In this document: piece by piece, positions 17,772-25,578 of the stretch
Layout of the letters: every line of letters starts with the position of its first letter
Numbering within the stretch: position 1 is the first letter of the stretch
Assembly (NCBI GenBank): GCA_024227135.1
Contig: JAAELC010000573.1
Coordinates: 1-36,858 of the forward strand
DNA length: 36,858 nt
Direction: 5' to 3'
DNA from: Gammaproteobacteria bacterium
GTDB taxonomy: Bacteria > Pseudomonadota > Gammaproteobacteria > Chromatiales > Chromatiaceae
Made by a program: the position numbers and the translations under genes
Notes under the pieces: generated by a model
Databases searched by the model: none
The model's input: only the letters and a program-made list of their open reading frames with translations
What the model was told of the DNA's origin: nothing

Positions 17772-18542
17772 GTGACGGCCCTAAATCTGTTCGATCTGAC
17801 TGGACGGCGCGCTCTGGTAACCGGATCCGGTCAAGGTATCGGCTTCGAACTGGCGCGTGGACTGGCCCAGGCAGGCGCTGAAGTTATTCTAAACGACATT
17901 GATAATCAACGACTTACCAAGGCGGCTGAAAAACTGCGAGCTGAAAAAGCCAAGGTTTACGAGCTGGAATTCGACGTCACCAACCCGGATGCGGCAGCTG
18001 GCGCAGTCGACAACTTTGAAAAGAGCACTGGTGCCATCGATATCCTGGTCAACAATGCCGGCATGCAGTATCGCAGCGCACTGGAGGATTTTCCCGTTGA
18101 TCGCTTTGATTACATGATGCGGCTGAATATCAACAGTGTATTCTATGTGGGCCAGGCCGTGGCAAAGCACATGATCAAACGCCAGGCCGGAAAAATCGTC
18201 AATATCTGCTCCGTCCAGACCGCCCTCGCCCGGCCCTCCATCGCACCTTATACCGCCTCCAAAGGCGCTGTGGCCAACATGACCAAAGGCATGGCCACCG
18301 ATTGGGCGAAATATGGCCTTCAGGTCAACGGGCTGGCCCCCGGTTATTTCAAGACCGAGCTGACCTCGGCCCTGGTGGCCGACGAAGCGTTCACCGCCTG
18401 GCTGAGCGCCCGCACACCCGCCGGGCGCTGGGGTGAGGTCAATGAACTGGTGGGTGCCTGTTTGTTCCTCAGTTCGAAAGCCTCCAGCTTTGTCAATGGA
18501 CACATACTCTATGTCGACGGTGGTATCACAAGTTCGGTTTGA
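17772..18542 (+). CDS. idnO: Gluconate 5-dehydrogenase / 5-keto-D-gluconate 5-reductase (SDR family)
   Basis: Reduces 5-ketogluconate to D-gluconate. The 256-residue classical short-chain dehydrogenase has the TGSGQGIG cofactor loop near residue 17, NNAG near 92, catalytic Ser in NICSVQT and the Tyr-x-x-x-Lys pair in YTASKGA, with NGLAPGYFKTELT after it as in IdnO/Gno proteins. The GTG at 17772-17774 is chosen because AAGGAG at 17761-17766 is correctly spaced; the upstream ATG lacks one. The stop lies inside the next gene, gluconokinase, which overlaps by about 30 bases, so the two are cotranscribed. Confidence 0.92.
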   Translation: MTALNLFDLTGRRALVTGSGQGIGFELARGLAQAGAEVILNDIDNQRLTKAAEKLRAEKAKVYELEFDVTNPDAAAGAVDNFEKSTGAIDILVNNAGMQYRSALEDFPVDRFDYMMRLNINSVFYVGQAVAKHMIKRQAGKIVNICSVQTALARPSIAPYTASKGAVANMTKGMATDWAKYGLQVNGLAPGYFKTELTSALVADEAFTAWLSARTPAGRWGEVNELVGACLFLSSKASSFVNGHILYVDGGITSSV

Positions 18543-19056
18543 GCGCAGACCCGTCGTCGTCGTGATGGGTGTTTCGGGATCGGGGAAATCGACCGTCGGC
18601 GCAGAGCTGGCTGGATGTCTTGGCCTGACCTTTCTGGATGCCGATGATTATCATCCCGAAACCAATGTCGCCAAGATGTCCCGGGGTATCCCTTTGACAG
18701 ACGAGGATCGCTGGCCATGGCTGGGTTCGCTGGGCCGTGCCATGCGCGACGAAAGCATGAACACCGGTGGCGTTGTCGCAACCTGTTCCGCGCTGAAGCG
18801 TGCCTATCGTGACCATCTTCGTGAACACATAGGGGTTCCAATGATATTCGTGCTGCTCGATGGGGATCGTGAAACCCTGTACGCACGCATGCAGGGGCGA
18901 AAGAATCACTACATGCCACCCAGTCTGCTCGACAGCCAGTTGGCCGACCTGGAAAGACCGGACCCGGACGAACCGGCTGTTACCGTTTCGATTAAGAAAA
19001 CGGTTGCGCAAATAGTTTCTGATCTGGAGGCTTCACTCAACATGCCCGCCCCCTAG
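18511..19056 (+). CDS. gntK: Gluconokinase
   Basis: Phosphorylates D-gluconate to 6-phosphogluconate with ATP. The protein begins soon before the P-loop VVVVMGVSGSGKSTVG. It then has FLDADDYHPETNVAKMSRGIPLTDEDRWPWL, here noted as FLDADDYHPE and GIPLTDEDRWPWL, and ATCSALKRAYRDHLR. These are the signature segments of GntK-type gluconokinases. From the ATG at 18511 it has 181 residues, a normal length. No good ribosome site precedes any start, so translation may be coupled to idnO, whose end it overlaps; GTG 18520 is an alternative start. A dispersed repeat follows the stop. Confidence 0.93.
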   Translation: MSTVVSQVRFERRPVVVVMGVSGSGKSTVGAELAGCLGLTFLDADDYHPETNVAKMSRGIPLTDEDRWPWLGSLGRAMRDESMNTGGVVATCSALKRAYRDHLREHIGVPMIFVLLDGDRETLYARMQGRKNHYMPPSLLDSQLADLERPDPDEPAVTVSIKKTVAQIVSDLEASLNMPAP

Positions 19057-19076
19057 ATGGGATCATCGCTGAACTC

Positions 19077-19330
19077 AGGGCCGCGGAAAAAATGATTCAT
19101 CCCATCTGGCTTGCCTTGTTGCCCAGGTTGCTCGGCTCATCCCTGAGCCTCGTCCTTCGGGCTGGCGTGAAAATCTGTTCCAGACAGATTTTTCCGCGTT
19201 GTGACAAGGGCTACATAGAACGGCTATGCGCCCCTTATCACGCCTTGAATCTGGACAACAATTCGACGCCATTTCAGGACAAATCATATTTTCCGAGGCC
19301 CTTATCAAGCTACAAACTTTCTGGCAGCCC
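19077..19330 (+). repeat. Dispersed ~240-bp repeat, copy 2
   Basis: This stretch is homologous to the reverse complement of 9402-9632. Conserved blocks are GGTTGCTCGG, TCCTTCGGGCTGG, CTGTTCCAGACAG and CACGCCTTGAATCTG. The central hairpin is partly kept. Copy 1 and copy 2 therefore face each other as inverted repeats about 9.4 kb apart. The short frames it gives resemble each other only because the DNA is repeated. Confidence 0.7.
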
Positions 19331-19471
19331 ACTCTGGATTCTCCGGCGCTTATTCGGCGGCACGATATTGAATCGTGCGAGTTTGTGATAGAAGGTGGCT
19401 CACGACATATACATCTCCTGTGCCGATAACGTAACCTGCCATTGATTCCTGCGAAGCATCGCGATCATCTG
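19310..19471 (-). pseudogene. acoR 3'-end remnant (Fis-type DNA-binding helix)
   Basis: The frame reads MIAMLRRNQWQVTLSAQEM, then MS-stop-ATFYHKLARFNIVPPNKR. Intact AcoR in this window ends MIETLHRNQWQVTVSAQEMG...ATFYRKLARFIIVPPNKRGKI. A TGA replaces the Arg codon in the recognition helix, and the frame runs on into the neighbouring repeat before a TAG at 19310-19312. Only the last ~45 codons remain. At its 5' end it is joined to lipA sequence at the 9-bp word GATCATCTG (19463-19471), also present at 27871-27879 in acoR and 34880-34888 in the lipA-like gene. Confidence 0.88.
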
Positions 19472-19642
19472 CCTGTCGAGCGCTACGTCAACCCCGAGGC
19501 GTTTGAATCCCTGCGTTTGATCGCGTTGGAAACGGGTTTTTGCGGAAGTAGCCTCCGGTCCGCTCGTACGTTCCTCCTATCGGGCCGACAAGGTGGCCCG
19601 GGCGGCGGCAATAACAGCGAGCCTGAAGACAGCAACCCCACG
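19463..19642 (+). pseudogene. lipA-like 3'-end remnant
   Basis: The sequence from GATCATCTG onward aligns closely with 34880-35056, the C-terminal part of the lipA-like gene: DHLPVERYV-P--FESL--IALE-GF is shared. After GF an insertion of two bases shifts the frame, so the RSSY motif is lost in frame. The stop codon that overlapped the next gene is also mutated. It is a fragment of about 60 codons with no start. Confidence 0.88.
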
Positions 19643-19838
19643 ACCCTGATCACGGTCAATGGTGAGACCTATGAGGTACCAGGCGGCTGGCGCATCGCCG
19701 ATCTACTTCTGGACCTGGGCATCGGCTACGTTCCGGTCTCGGTAGCACGAAACGTTAATGTTGTTCCCTGGCAGAGCTATGAAGATATTCCACTGCAGAG
19801 CAACGACCATATTGAATACAAAATAAGCGAGTCCCTGA
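19640..19838 (+). pseudogene. thiS-like gene remnant
   Basis: It is homologous to the ThiS-like gene at 35053-35250 over its whole length: TLITVNGE-YEVPGGWRIADLL is shared, as are DLG-GY-PVSV-RN and ND-IE. The ATG is ACG here and one base is inserted near the end. Because of the upstream lipA frameshift it is read as a fusion with the lipA remnant, which has no start context. Like the intact copy it has no Gly-Gly end. Confidence 0.82.
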
Positions 19839-19925
19839 TCGAGTCCCCTGTCGGTAAGGAGCTGCAGCGAACTGCCCCATCGATCCACAACGGGCGTTGG
19901 ATGGCAGCTGCGCTAACCCATTATA

Positions 19926-22313
19926 TTACGCCGTCAGTGCCGCGAACACGTTAGGTAACCGCTCCGGCAGTCTCTCCACATGATCCACGATGGAGTAGTT
20001 GTTCTCCCCGAAGATCCGCGCAACGTAGCGGTCGGCATCCGGGTCCAGGGTCAGGCAATAGGTGTAGACACCCTGCATGGTCAGGTCATCCACCGCCTTC
20101 TTGGCATCATGACGCAGGTACTGGGGGTCGCGTTCGTCGATGTCGGCCGGTTCGCCATCGGTGACCAGCAGCACCAGTCGCTTCTGGGCATTCTGCCGGG
20201 TCAGGTGGTTGCCGGCGTGGCGCAGTGCCGCACCCATGCGGGTGGAAAGCCCCCCCCTCATACCGGCCAGGCGCGATTTGGCATCGTCATCGTAGGGCTG
20301 TTCGAAGTCCTTGAAGCGGTAGTACTGAACATCGTGCCGACCGTCCGAGGCGAAGCCATGAACCGCGAAGTTGTCGCCAATGGAATCGATAGCCCAGGAG
20401 AGCAGGCCGGCGGACTCACGGGTGAGATCCAGGATGGAATCGGCCTCCTCATAACCGGGTTCACCCTCCTCCACCCCCACCTTTTCGTTGGTGGATTCGG
20501 AGAGGTCCAGCAGCAGCACGATGGCCAGATCGCGCACATGGCGGGTGATACGAATATTGATGCGCGGGTCGGGCATGATGCCCCTGCGGATATCGATCAT
20601 GGCGCGCACTGCCGAATTCAGGTCCAGTTCCTCACCCTCCTCGTAACCACGCCGACGTACGATTCCCTGGGGCTGAAGCGCGTCTATCAGGTGGCGTATA
20701 CGACTGGCGACAGGCTTGTGCTTGGTGAGGATTTCATCCATCAACTCGGCATCGCCCCTTGGCTGGCGTCGCTCGATCACCGTGGCCCACTCGGGACGGG
20801 CCAGCTGTACATGGTAGTCCCACTCACTGTAGTGGAAAGGATCGGAAACCGGCTCTACCCCCTCCATTTCGTTGTAGCTCCTGGTCGTTTCGCAATCGTC
20901 CTCGTAGGGAAAAAGCTCGGTAGAGAGCACAAGAATCTCGTCCGGGTCGTCATGGGTCATCTCCGAGTCGAGCTCGTTGACAAACTCCATCACGCTCACG
21001 TTTCGCCTTACCGGCCCATGGCTGGCCGGCAGGTAGTCCATACCCTGGGACACGAACATGTTCTCCGAAAAAGCCCAGAAGTAACGATTATCGTCACGAT
21101 AGGGTATGGGCCATTCGGACAGGATACGCACACCGGGGATTCTGGCTATCTGGGTGATCTTATTGTAGAAGTCTACGCCTGCCATCCACGCCATGCGCGG
21201 ATTGTACGGGTCCTTCTGCAACTGGGAATAGTAGTCGTCGCCCACCTGGTTGATGACATCCAGTTCGTCACGGTAGTCACGATCCATTATGACGCGGGTG
21301 GTGCGCATCATCAGCTCCATGGTTTCGTGAGGCTTGCCGGGCTGGTCATTCTCGCCAGGCTCTGCGGTAAAGAACGAGAGCCACAGCTTGCGCAACCCGG
21401 GAAACTCCTGGTAGGCCAGATACTCCACGCGTGCGTCTTCGAACAGTTCGATGAAACGCATCTGTGCCTGGGACAGCTCCTCGGCAGAGATGGTCTCCCG
21501 CGTATAGACCATGTGCGCTGCGGCATGCGCCACCGTCGCCCGGTAGATCTCTATGCCATCGATACCACAGAAAGTGTCGAAAGCATCGGGCACATGCACC
21601 TGAAAATCCTCGATATAGGGGCGAATACCCTCCCGTGACTCGAAGTCTCCGGCCGTCGGACGCATGAAAAAAGCACGGGCCCACAATGCTCGCAGATAGA
21701 AGTTCAGCTTACGCTGGTTGTCAATGAACAGGGTTCCGCGGCGCTCAGCCTGCAGAATGGACCGGGATGACTCGGTCTGCAGACCGAAGTAGGCCATCTG
21801 GCCATCCAGGTCACGCTGATGGGCCTGCGCGCCCCACATGACCCAGCGACGCAATCCACCCAGGGTAAGCTTGGTGAGCAGTTGGTCCAGATTTTCCATC
21901 ATGGGACGCAACCCACGGGGGGTCTTGCCGGTCATCTGGTGCAGCAGTTTGAGAAAGCCGCGCAGCACGTCCGCATCACCCAGGCGCGAGGCCGCCATGG
22001 GCAGGTTGGCGACGATCAGGGTGATGACACTGCCCGAGGTGTGAGAAGAGAGCTTCATCATAGCCTCGACGATATCGGGGATGACATCCTCTCCCACTTC
22101 CTTGGCCACACCCGGCATTTCCTGCACATAGGTTAATACCAGATCCTGGCCGCGGCCCAGGGTGCAGAAGGCACGCATACCTTCCAGGTAGTTCTGCAGG
22201 CCACGGGGCGACATGACTCGCTGTGCCTCGCGGTACGAGGACTCGCATGCCTCCCGATGTTCGTGATCGTTTTCATCGAGACAACCGATATATTCCGATA
22301 AATCCATACTCAT
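19926..22313 (-). CDS. cbbO: RuBisCO activase component CbbO (VWA-domain protein)
   Basis: CbbO is the adaptor that works with the CbbQ AAA+ ring to remove inhibitory sugar phosphates from RuBisCO. The 795-residue protein has a long helical N-terminal region and a C-terminal von Willebrand A domain from about residue 595. That domain has the metal-ion-dependent adhesion site DLSES in AIVLLLDLSEST, and later LLVTDGEPAD and a Thr in the STRMGAALRHAG loop. The length and order match CbbO/NorD-like proteins. It is the last gene of cbbLSQO, separated from cbbQ by 106 bases. Two nearby Met codons (22313 and 22307) are possible starts. Confidence 0.93.
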   Translation of the reverse strand: MSMDLSEYIGCLDENDHEHREACESSYREAQRVMSPRGLQNYLEGMRAFCTLGRGQDLVLTYVQEMPGVAKEVGEDVIPDIVEAMMKLSSHTSGSVITLIVANLPMAASRLGDADVLRGFLKLLHQMTGKTPRGLRPMMENLDQLLTKLTLGGLRRWVMWGAQAHQRDLDGQMAYFGLQTESSRSILQAERRGTLFIDNQRKLNFYLRALWARAFFMRPTAGDFESREGIRPYIEDFQVHVPDAFDTFCGIDGIEIYRATVAHAAAHMVYTRETISAEELSQAQMRFIELFEDARVEYLAYQEFPGLRKLWLSFFTAEPGENDQPGKPHETMELMMRTTRVIMDRDYRDELDVINQVGDDYYSQLQKDPYNPRMAWMAGVDFYNKITQIARIPGVRILSEWPIPYRDDNRYFWAFSENMFVSQGMDYLPASHGPVRRNVSVMEFVNELDSEMTHDDPDEILVLSTELFPYEDDCETTRSYNEMEGVEPVSDPFHYSEWDYHVQLARPEWATVIERRQPRGDAELMDEILTKHKPVASRIRHLIDALQPQGIVRRRGYEEGEELDLNSAVRAMIDIRRGIMPDPRINIRITRHVRDLAIVLLLDLSESTNEKVGVEEGEPGYEEADSILDLTRESAGLLSWAIDSIGDNFAVHGFASDGRHDVQYYRFKDFEQPYDDDAKSRLAGMRGGLSTRMGAALRHAGNHLTRQNAQKRLVLLVTDGEPADIDERDPQYLRHDAKKAVDDLTMQGVYTYCLTLDPDADRYVARIFGENNYSIVDHVERLPERLPNVFAALTA

Positions 22314-22419
22314 GGCCGATTACCTGCCTGTCTTTCTGGTCTATTGTGGATCCACCGGATGGCACCCTCGGGGCATCAGGTAGACATCGCCGGCTGAAGC
22401 CAGACCTGCAGCCACCTGA

Positions 22420-23226
22420 TTAGAAATAGGTATTGACAGCAGCATCGAGGGTATCGCGCATATCCGGGTCATCGGTGAGGGGTGTTACCAGGGCCATCTC
22501 GCAGGCGGCCTTGGCATCGATGCCGCCAGCCACCAGCTGGGCCGCATAGACCAGCAGTCGGGTGGACATGCCCTCATCCAGACCATGGCCCTTCAGGTTG
22601 CGGGAGCGATGGGCAATCTGCACCAGTTTTTCTGCCAGATCCCGTTCCACATTGCCCTCGTGGGCCACGATATCGACCTCGGTAGCCGCCTCGGGGTAGT
22701 CGAAATTGACGCCACCGAAACGCTGCTTGGTGGACTGTTTGAGATCCTTCATCAACGACTGATAACCGGGGTTGTAGGATATGACGATCTGGAAATCCGG
22801 GTGGGCCTGCACCAGTTCGCCCTTCTTTTCCAGGGGCAGCACACGTCGGTGGTCGGTCAGGGGATGGATTACTACGGTGGTGTCCTGGCGCGCTTCAACC
22901 ACTTCATCCAGGTAACAGATGGCACCGATGCGAGCAGCCACGGTCAGCGGCCCATCCTGCCATTTGGTACCGTTGATATCGAGCAGAAATCGACCCACCA
23001 GATCAGAAGCGGTCATATCCTCGTTGCAGGCCACGGTGATCAATGGTTTCTGCAGCTTCCACGCCATATATTCGACGAAGCGGGACTTACCGCAACCGGT
23101 AGGCCCCTTGAGCATCACCGGCATGCGGGCCTTGTAGGCTGCCTGGTATTTCTCTACCTCGTTGCTGACGGATCGGTAGTAGGGTTCCTCTTTGATCAGA
23201 TACTGGTCGTTGTCGATCTCGCTCAT
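22420..23226 (-). CDS. cbbQ: RuBisCO activase AAA+ ATPase CbbQ (MoxR family)
   Basis: A hexameric AAA+ motor that, with CbbO, reactivates inhibited RuBisCO. The 268-residue length matches CbbQ (about 267). Walker A is [16 protein letters not shown] near residues 42-57, Walker B is [14 protein letters not shown] near 102, and sensor 1 lies in [10 protein letters not shown]. The conserved [21 protein letters not shown] is present in two parts. The ATG at 23224-23226 is preceded by GGAG with good spacing; the longer frame is less likely. It is downstream of cbbS behind a hairpin and a structured repeat. Confidence 0.95.
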   Translation of the reverse strand: MSEIDNDQYLIKEEPYYRSVSNEVEKYQAAYKARMPVMLKGPTGCGKSRFVEYMAWKLQKPLITVACNEDMTASDLVGRFLLDINGTKWQDGPLTVAARIGAICYLDEVVEARQDTTVVIHPLTDHRRVLPLEKKGELVQAHPDFQIVISYNPGYQSLMKDLKQSTKQRFGGVNFDYPEAATEVDIVAHEGNVERDLAEKLVQIAHRSRNLKGHGLDEGMSTRLLVYAAQLVAGGIDAKAACEMALVTPLTDDPDMRDTLDAAVNTYF

Positions 23227-23260
23227 GTTCCGCTCCAGACAAATACTACTTTGAATCATG

Positions 23261-23404
23261 GTAACTGCTCATCCCCCCAGAGATAACCTCCCATGGGCGG
23301 TCTGTGGAGGAAGTGTCTTTGGCACGGATGCCAAAGCCAAGCTAGCAGGGAAGTGTTTACGGCGTCTTCCGCAACAGATTGCCCGTGCGGGGGTGAGCAG
23401 TTAC
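23261..23404. repeat. Structured intergenic element bounded by inverted repeats
   Basis: GTAACTGCTCA-CCCCC at 23261-23276 is repeated in reverse complement at 23389-23404, with one base difference. The interior carries a second hairpin, TTTGGCA...TGCCAAA, near 23321-23338. The whole can fold into a long branched stem of ~144 bases, lying in the transcribed spacer between cbbS and cbbQ. No frame in it is convincing. I read it as a palindromic intergenic repeat common to related bacteria, which is from memory and not verified. Confidence 0.6.
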
Positions 23405-23425
23405 GAATCATGAATGATTACTGAA

Positions 23426-23459
23426 TTGCCCCTATCCCTGCGTACTGGGATAGGGGCAA
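23426..23459 (-). terminator. Perfect 13-bp stem-loop after cbbS
   Basis: TTGCCCCTATCCC (23426-23438) pairs fully with GGGATAGGGGCAA (23447-23459), with an 8-base loop. On the minus strand it lies 26 bases after the cbbS stop. No clear U-run follows, so it may act as an mRNA-stabilising or partial terminator, letting cbbLS be expressed above cbbQO. Confidence 0.7.
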
Positions 23460-23484
23460 CAGCATGGTTCAGTTCAGCGAGTAA

Positions 23485-23841
23485 TCAGACCGCTTCACCA
23501 CGAAAGATAACCATGGATGCACCCGCGCACTGCGCATAGTTGTCCAGGCCCAGCAGACGAACATGATTATTGGGGTGAGCTTTATGGCAGGCATCACACT
23601 CAGCCAGAATGGCATCAACATCGGTCTCGCCGAACATGGGCAGCTTCCACATGTACCAGTAGGCACCGTTTGCATTCTGTGGCTCGGTGTGCTCGATGGA
23701 CGGATTCCAGCCCTTGGATACGATGAACTCAATCTGGGTGCGAATCTGATCGGCATCCATGGCGGGCAGGTATGAGAAAGTCTCAAATTTGCGGCTCTGC
23801 GCGTTTCCGAGACTGGAGTTGTAGTCTTGCATATCGCTCAT
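23485..23841 (-). CDS. cbbS: RuBisCO small subunit, form I
   Basis: Small subunit of the L8S8 enzyme, 118 residues, a normal length for non-carboxysomal form IA. Family segments are [23 protein letters not shown], here split as FETFSYLP and [14 protein letters not shown], then [19 protein letters not shown], and [14 protein letters not shown]. The ATG at 23839-23841 has AGAGG upstream. The longer frame is rejected because its extra residues read as intergenic sequence. It is 94 bases downstream of cbbL. Confidence 0.96.
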   Translation of the reverse strand: MSDMQDYNSSLGNAQSRKFETFSYLPAMDADQIRTQIEFIVSKGWNPSIEHTEPQNANGAYWYMWKLPMFGETDVDAILAECDACHKAHPNNHVRLLGLDNYAQCAGASMVIFRGEAV

Positions 23842-23935
23842 TGGTATGTACCTCTGGTTTAGTTCGAATTCACTCTGGGTCCCGTCACATGCCTGACGGC
23901 ATGCGCGGGACGAATCTGGGACCTGTTCCGCAGAA

Positions 23936-25354
23936 TCACTTGTGCGAAACGTCGAGCTTGTCGACAGTGTCAAACTCGAACTTAATCTCCTTCCAAGTCT
24001 CCATGGCAGCCTTCAGCTCGGGACTGTTGGCAGCGGCGGAGGTAAGGATTTCTTTGCCTTCCTTCTCAAGCTCACGACCCTGGTTACGAGCCTCGACACA
24101 AGCCTCAACCGCAACACGGTTGGCGGCGGCGCCGGCAGCATTGCCCCATGGATGACCCAGGGTGCCGCCGCCGAACTGCAGCACGGAGTCGTCGCCGAAG
24201 ATATTGACCAGAGCAGGCATATGCCATACGTGGATACCACCGGAAGCGACCGGCAACACGCCGGGCATCGCGCCCCAGTCCTGGTCGAAGAAAATACCCC
24301 TTGAACGGTCTTCCTTGATAAAGCTGTCACGCATGATATCGATCCAGCCCAGCGTTGCATCACGGTCTCCTTCCAGCTTACCCACTACGGTGCCGGAGTG
24401 CAGATGGTCACCACCGGACAGACGCAGAATCTTGGTCAGTACACGGAAGTGGATGCCATGGTGGGGGTTGCGGTCGAGTACGGCATGCATGGCACGGTGA
24501 ATATGCAGCAACATACCGTTGTCCTGACACCACTGAGCCAGCTGGGTGTTGGCGGACCAGCCACCGGTCAGGTAGTCGTGCATGATGATTGGAGCACCGA
24601 TCTCTTTGGCATATTCCGCTCGCTTCATCATTTCGTCTGCAGTCGGGGCGGTAACGTTCAGGTAGTGACCCTTACGCTCGCCGGTCTCGGCTTCGGCCTT
24701 AACGATAGCCTCCATGACAAAGTCGAAACGATGCCTCCATCGCATGAAGGGCTGGGAGTTGACGTTCTCGTCATCCTTGGTGAAGTCCAGACCACCCCGC
24801 AGACCTTCGTAGCAGGCGCGGCCGTAGTTCTTGGCAGACAGGCCCAGCTTCGGCTTGATGGTACAACCCAGCAGCGGGCGTCCATATTTATTCAGCAGGT
24901 CGCGTTCAACCTGGATACCCTGGGGCGGACCATTACAGGTCATGACGTACGCCAGTGGGAAGCGAATGTCTTCCAGGCGCAGGGCTCGCAGGGCCTTGAA
25001 ACCGAATACGTTGCCGACCAGGGATGTCATTACGTTGACTACGGAACCCTCTTCAAACAGGTCGATTGGATAAGCAACGAAAGCGTAAAAACAGGAGTCG
25101 TCACCGGGAACATCTTCGATAGCGTAGGCTCGCCCTTTGTAGTAGTCCAGGTCGGTCAGCAGGTCGGTCCATACGGTAGTCCAGGTACCGGTGGAAGATT
25201 CGGCGGCTACAGCGGCTGCAACTTCCTCACGTGGAACACCCGGCTGGGGCGTGACCTTGAAACACGCCAGAATATCGGTTTCCTTGGGCGTGTAGTCGGG
25301 CATCCAATAGGTTTCGCGGTAATCTTTTACACCGGCATCGTATGTCTTAGCCAT
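23936..25354 (-). CDS. cbbL: RuBisCO large subunit, form I (IAq-type context)
   Basis: Carboxylates ribulose-1,5-bisphosphate in the Calvin cycle. The 472-residue protein has all the main active-site segments: Glu52/Thr57 in AESSTGTW, Asn115, Lys167 in TIKPKLG, carbamate Lys193 with Asp195-Glu196 in [17 protein letters not shown], loop 6 [10 protein letters not shown] and [11 protein letters not shown]. Linkage to cbbQ and cbbO without csos genes indicates the non-carboxysomal IAq type. An oddity is His208 in MRWRHRF, where relatives normally have Asp. The start has GAGAGGAAGGA upstream. It is first in the cbbLSQO operon and divergent from cbbR. Confidence 0.98.
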   Translation of the reverse strand: MAKTYDAGVKDYRETYWMPDYTPKETDILACFKVTPQPGVPREEVAAAVAAESSTGTWTTVWTDLLTDLDYYKGRAYAIEDVPGDDSCFYAFVAYPIDLFEEGSVVNVMTSLVGNVFGFKALRALRLEDIRFPLAYVMTCNGPPQGIQVERDLLNKYGRPLLGCTIKPKLGLSAKNYGRACYEGLRGGLDFTKDDENVNSQPFMRWRHRFDFVMEAIVKAEAETGERKGHYLNVTAPTADEMMKRAEYAKEIGAPIIMHDYLTGGWSANTQLAQWCQDNGMLLHIHRAMHAVLDRNPHHGIHFRVLTKILRLSGGDHLHSGTVVGKLEGDRDATLGWIDIMRDSFIKEDRSRGIFFDQDWGAMPGVLPVASGGIHVWHMPALVNIFGDDSVLQFGGGTLGHPWGNAAGAAANRVAVEACVEARNQGRELEKEGKEILTSAAANSPELKAAMETWKEIKFEFDTVDKLDVSHK

Positions 25355-25533
25355 TTTCCTTCCTCTCTAGTTAAGGTGAGGTTTACAAGATGGAGGAGCC
25401 ATTTCCCATGACACACCCAATGAAAAACCCGTTCTCTACAAAATTCACTTCGCTTACCAGCTCAAAACCCGATGCTGAGGCAATCGTGTGCTTTCGAGGG
25501 GGCATTATTGGCCAGCCATAGATGAAATAAAAA

Positions 25534-25559
25534 TTAATTGCTAATATGATAATAATTAA
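25534..25559. promoter_or_regulatory. Candidate CbbR-binding region between cbbL and cbbR
   Basis: An AT-rich stretch shows TTAATT (25534-25539) and AATTAA (25554-25559) as inverted arms, with several TNA-spaced motifs of the LysR T-N11-A kind within. It lies about 20 bases before the cbbR start and about 180 before cbbL. It is a plausible autoregulatory site, judged by pattern only. Confidence 0.4.
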
Positions 25560-25578
25560 CATTTGTTTATGGTTGAAT

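Noticed and set aside
9402-19330. Composite transposon bounded by the inverted ~240-bp repeats
   Set aside because: No transposase or target duplication is seen in either repeat copy, and the importer genes lie outside one boundary.
19442-19954. 170-codon frame fusing lipA and thiS sequences
   Set aside because: It arises only because a frameshift in the lipA remnant and loss of the thiS start put both in one frame. The ATG lies in acoR antisense DNA and the tail runs into cbbO.
19980-21638. 552-codon open frame opposite cbbO
   Set aside because: Shadow of the cbbO codon pattern; cbbO has clear family motifs and the antisense translation has none.
24398-25411. 337-codon frame opposite cbbL
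   Set aside because: Antisense shadow of RuBisCO with no recognisable domain or ribosome site.
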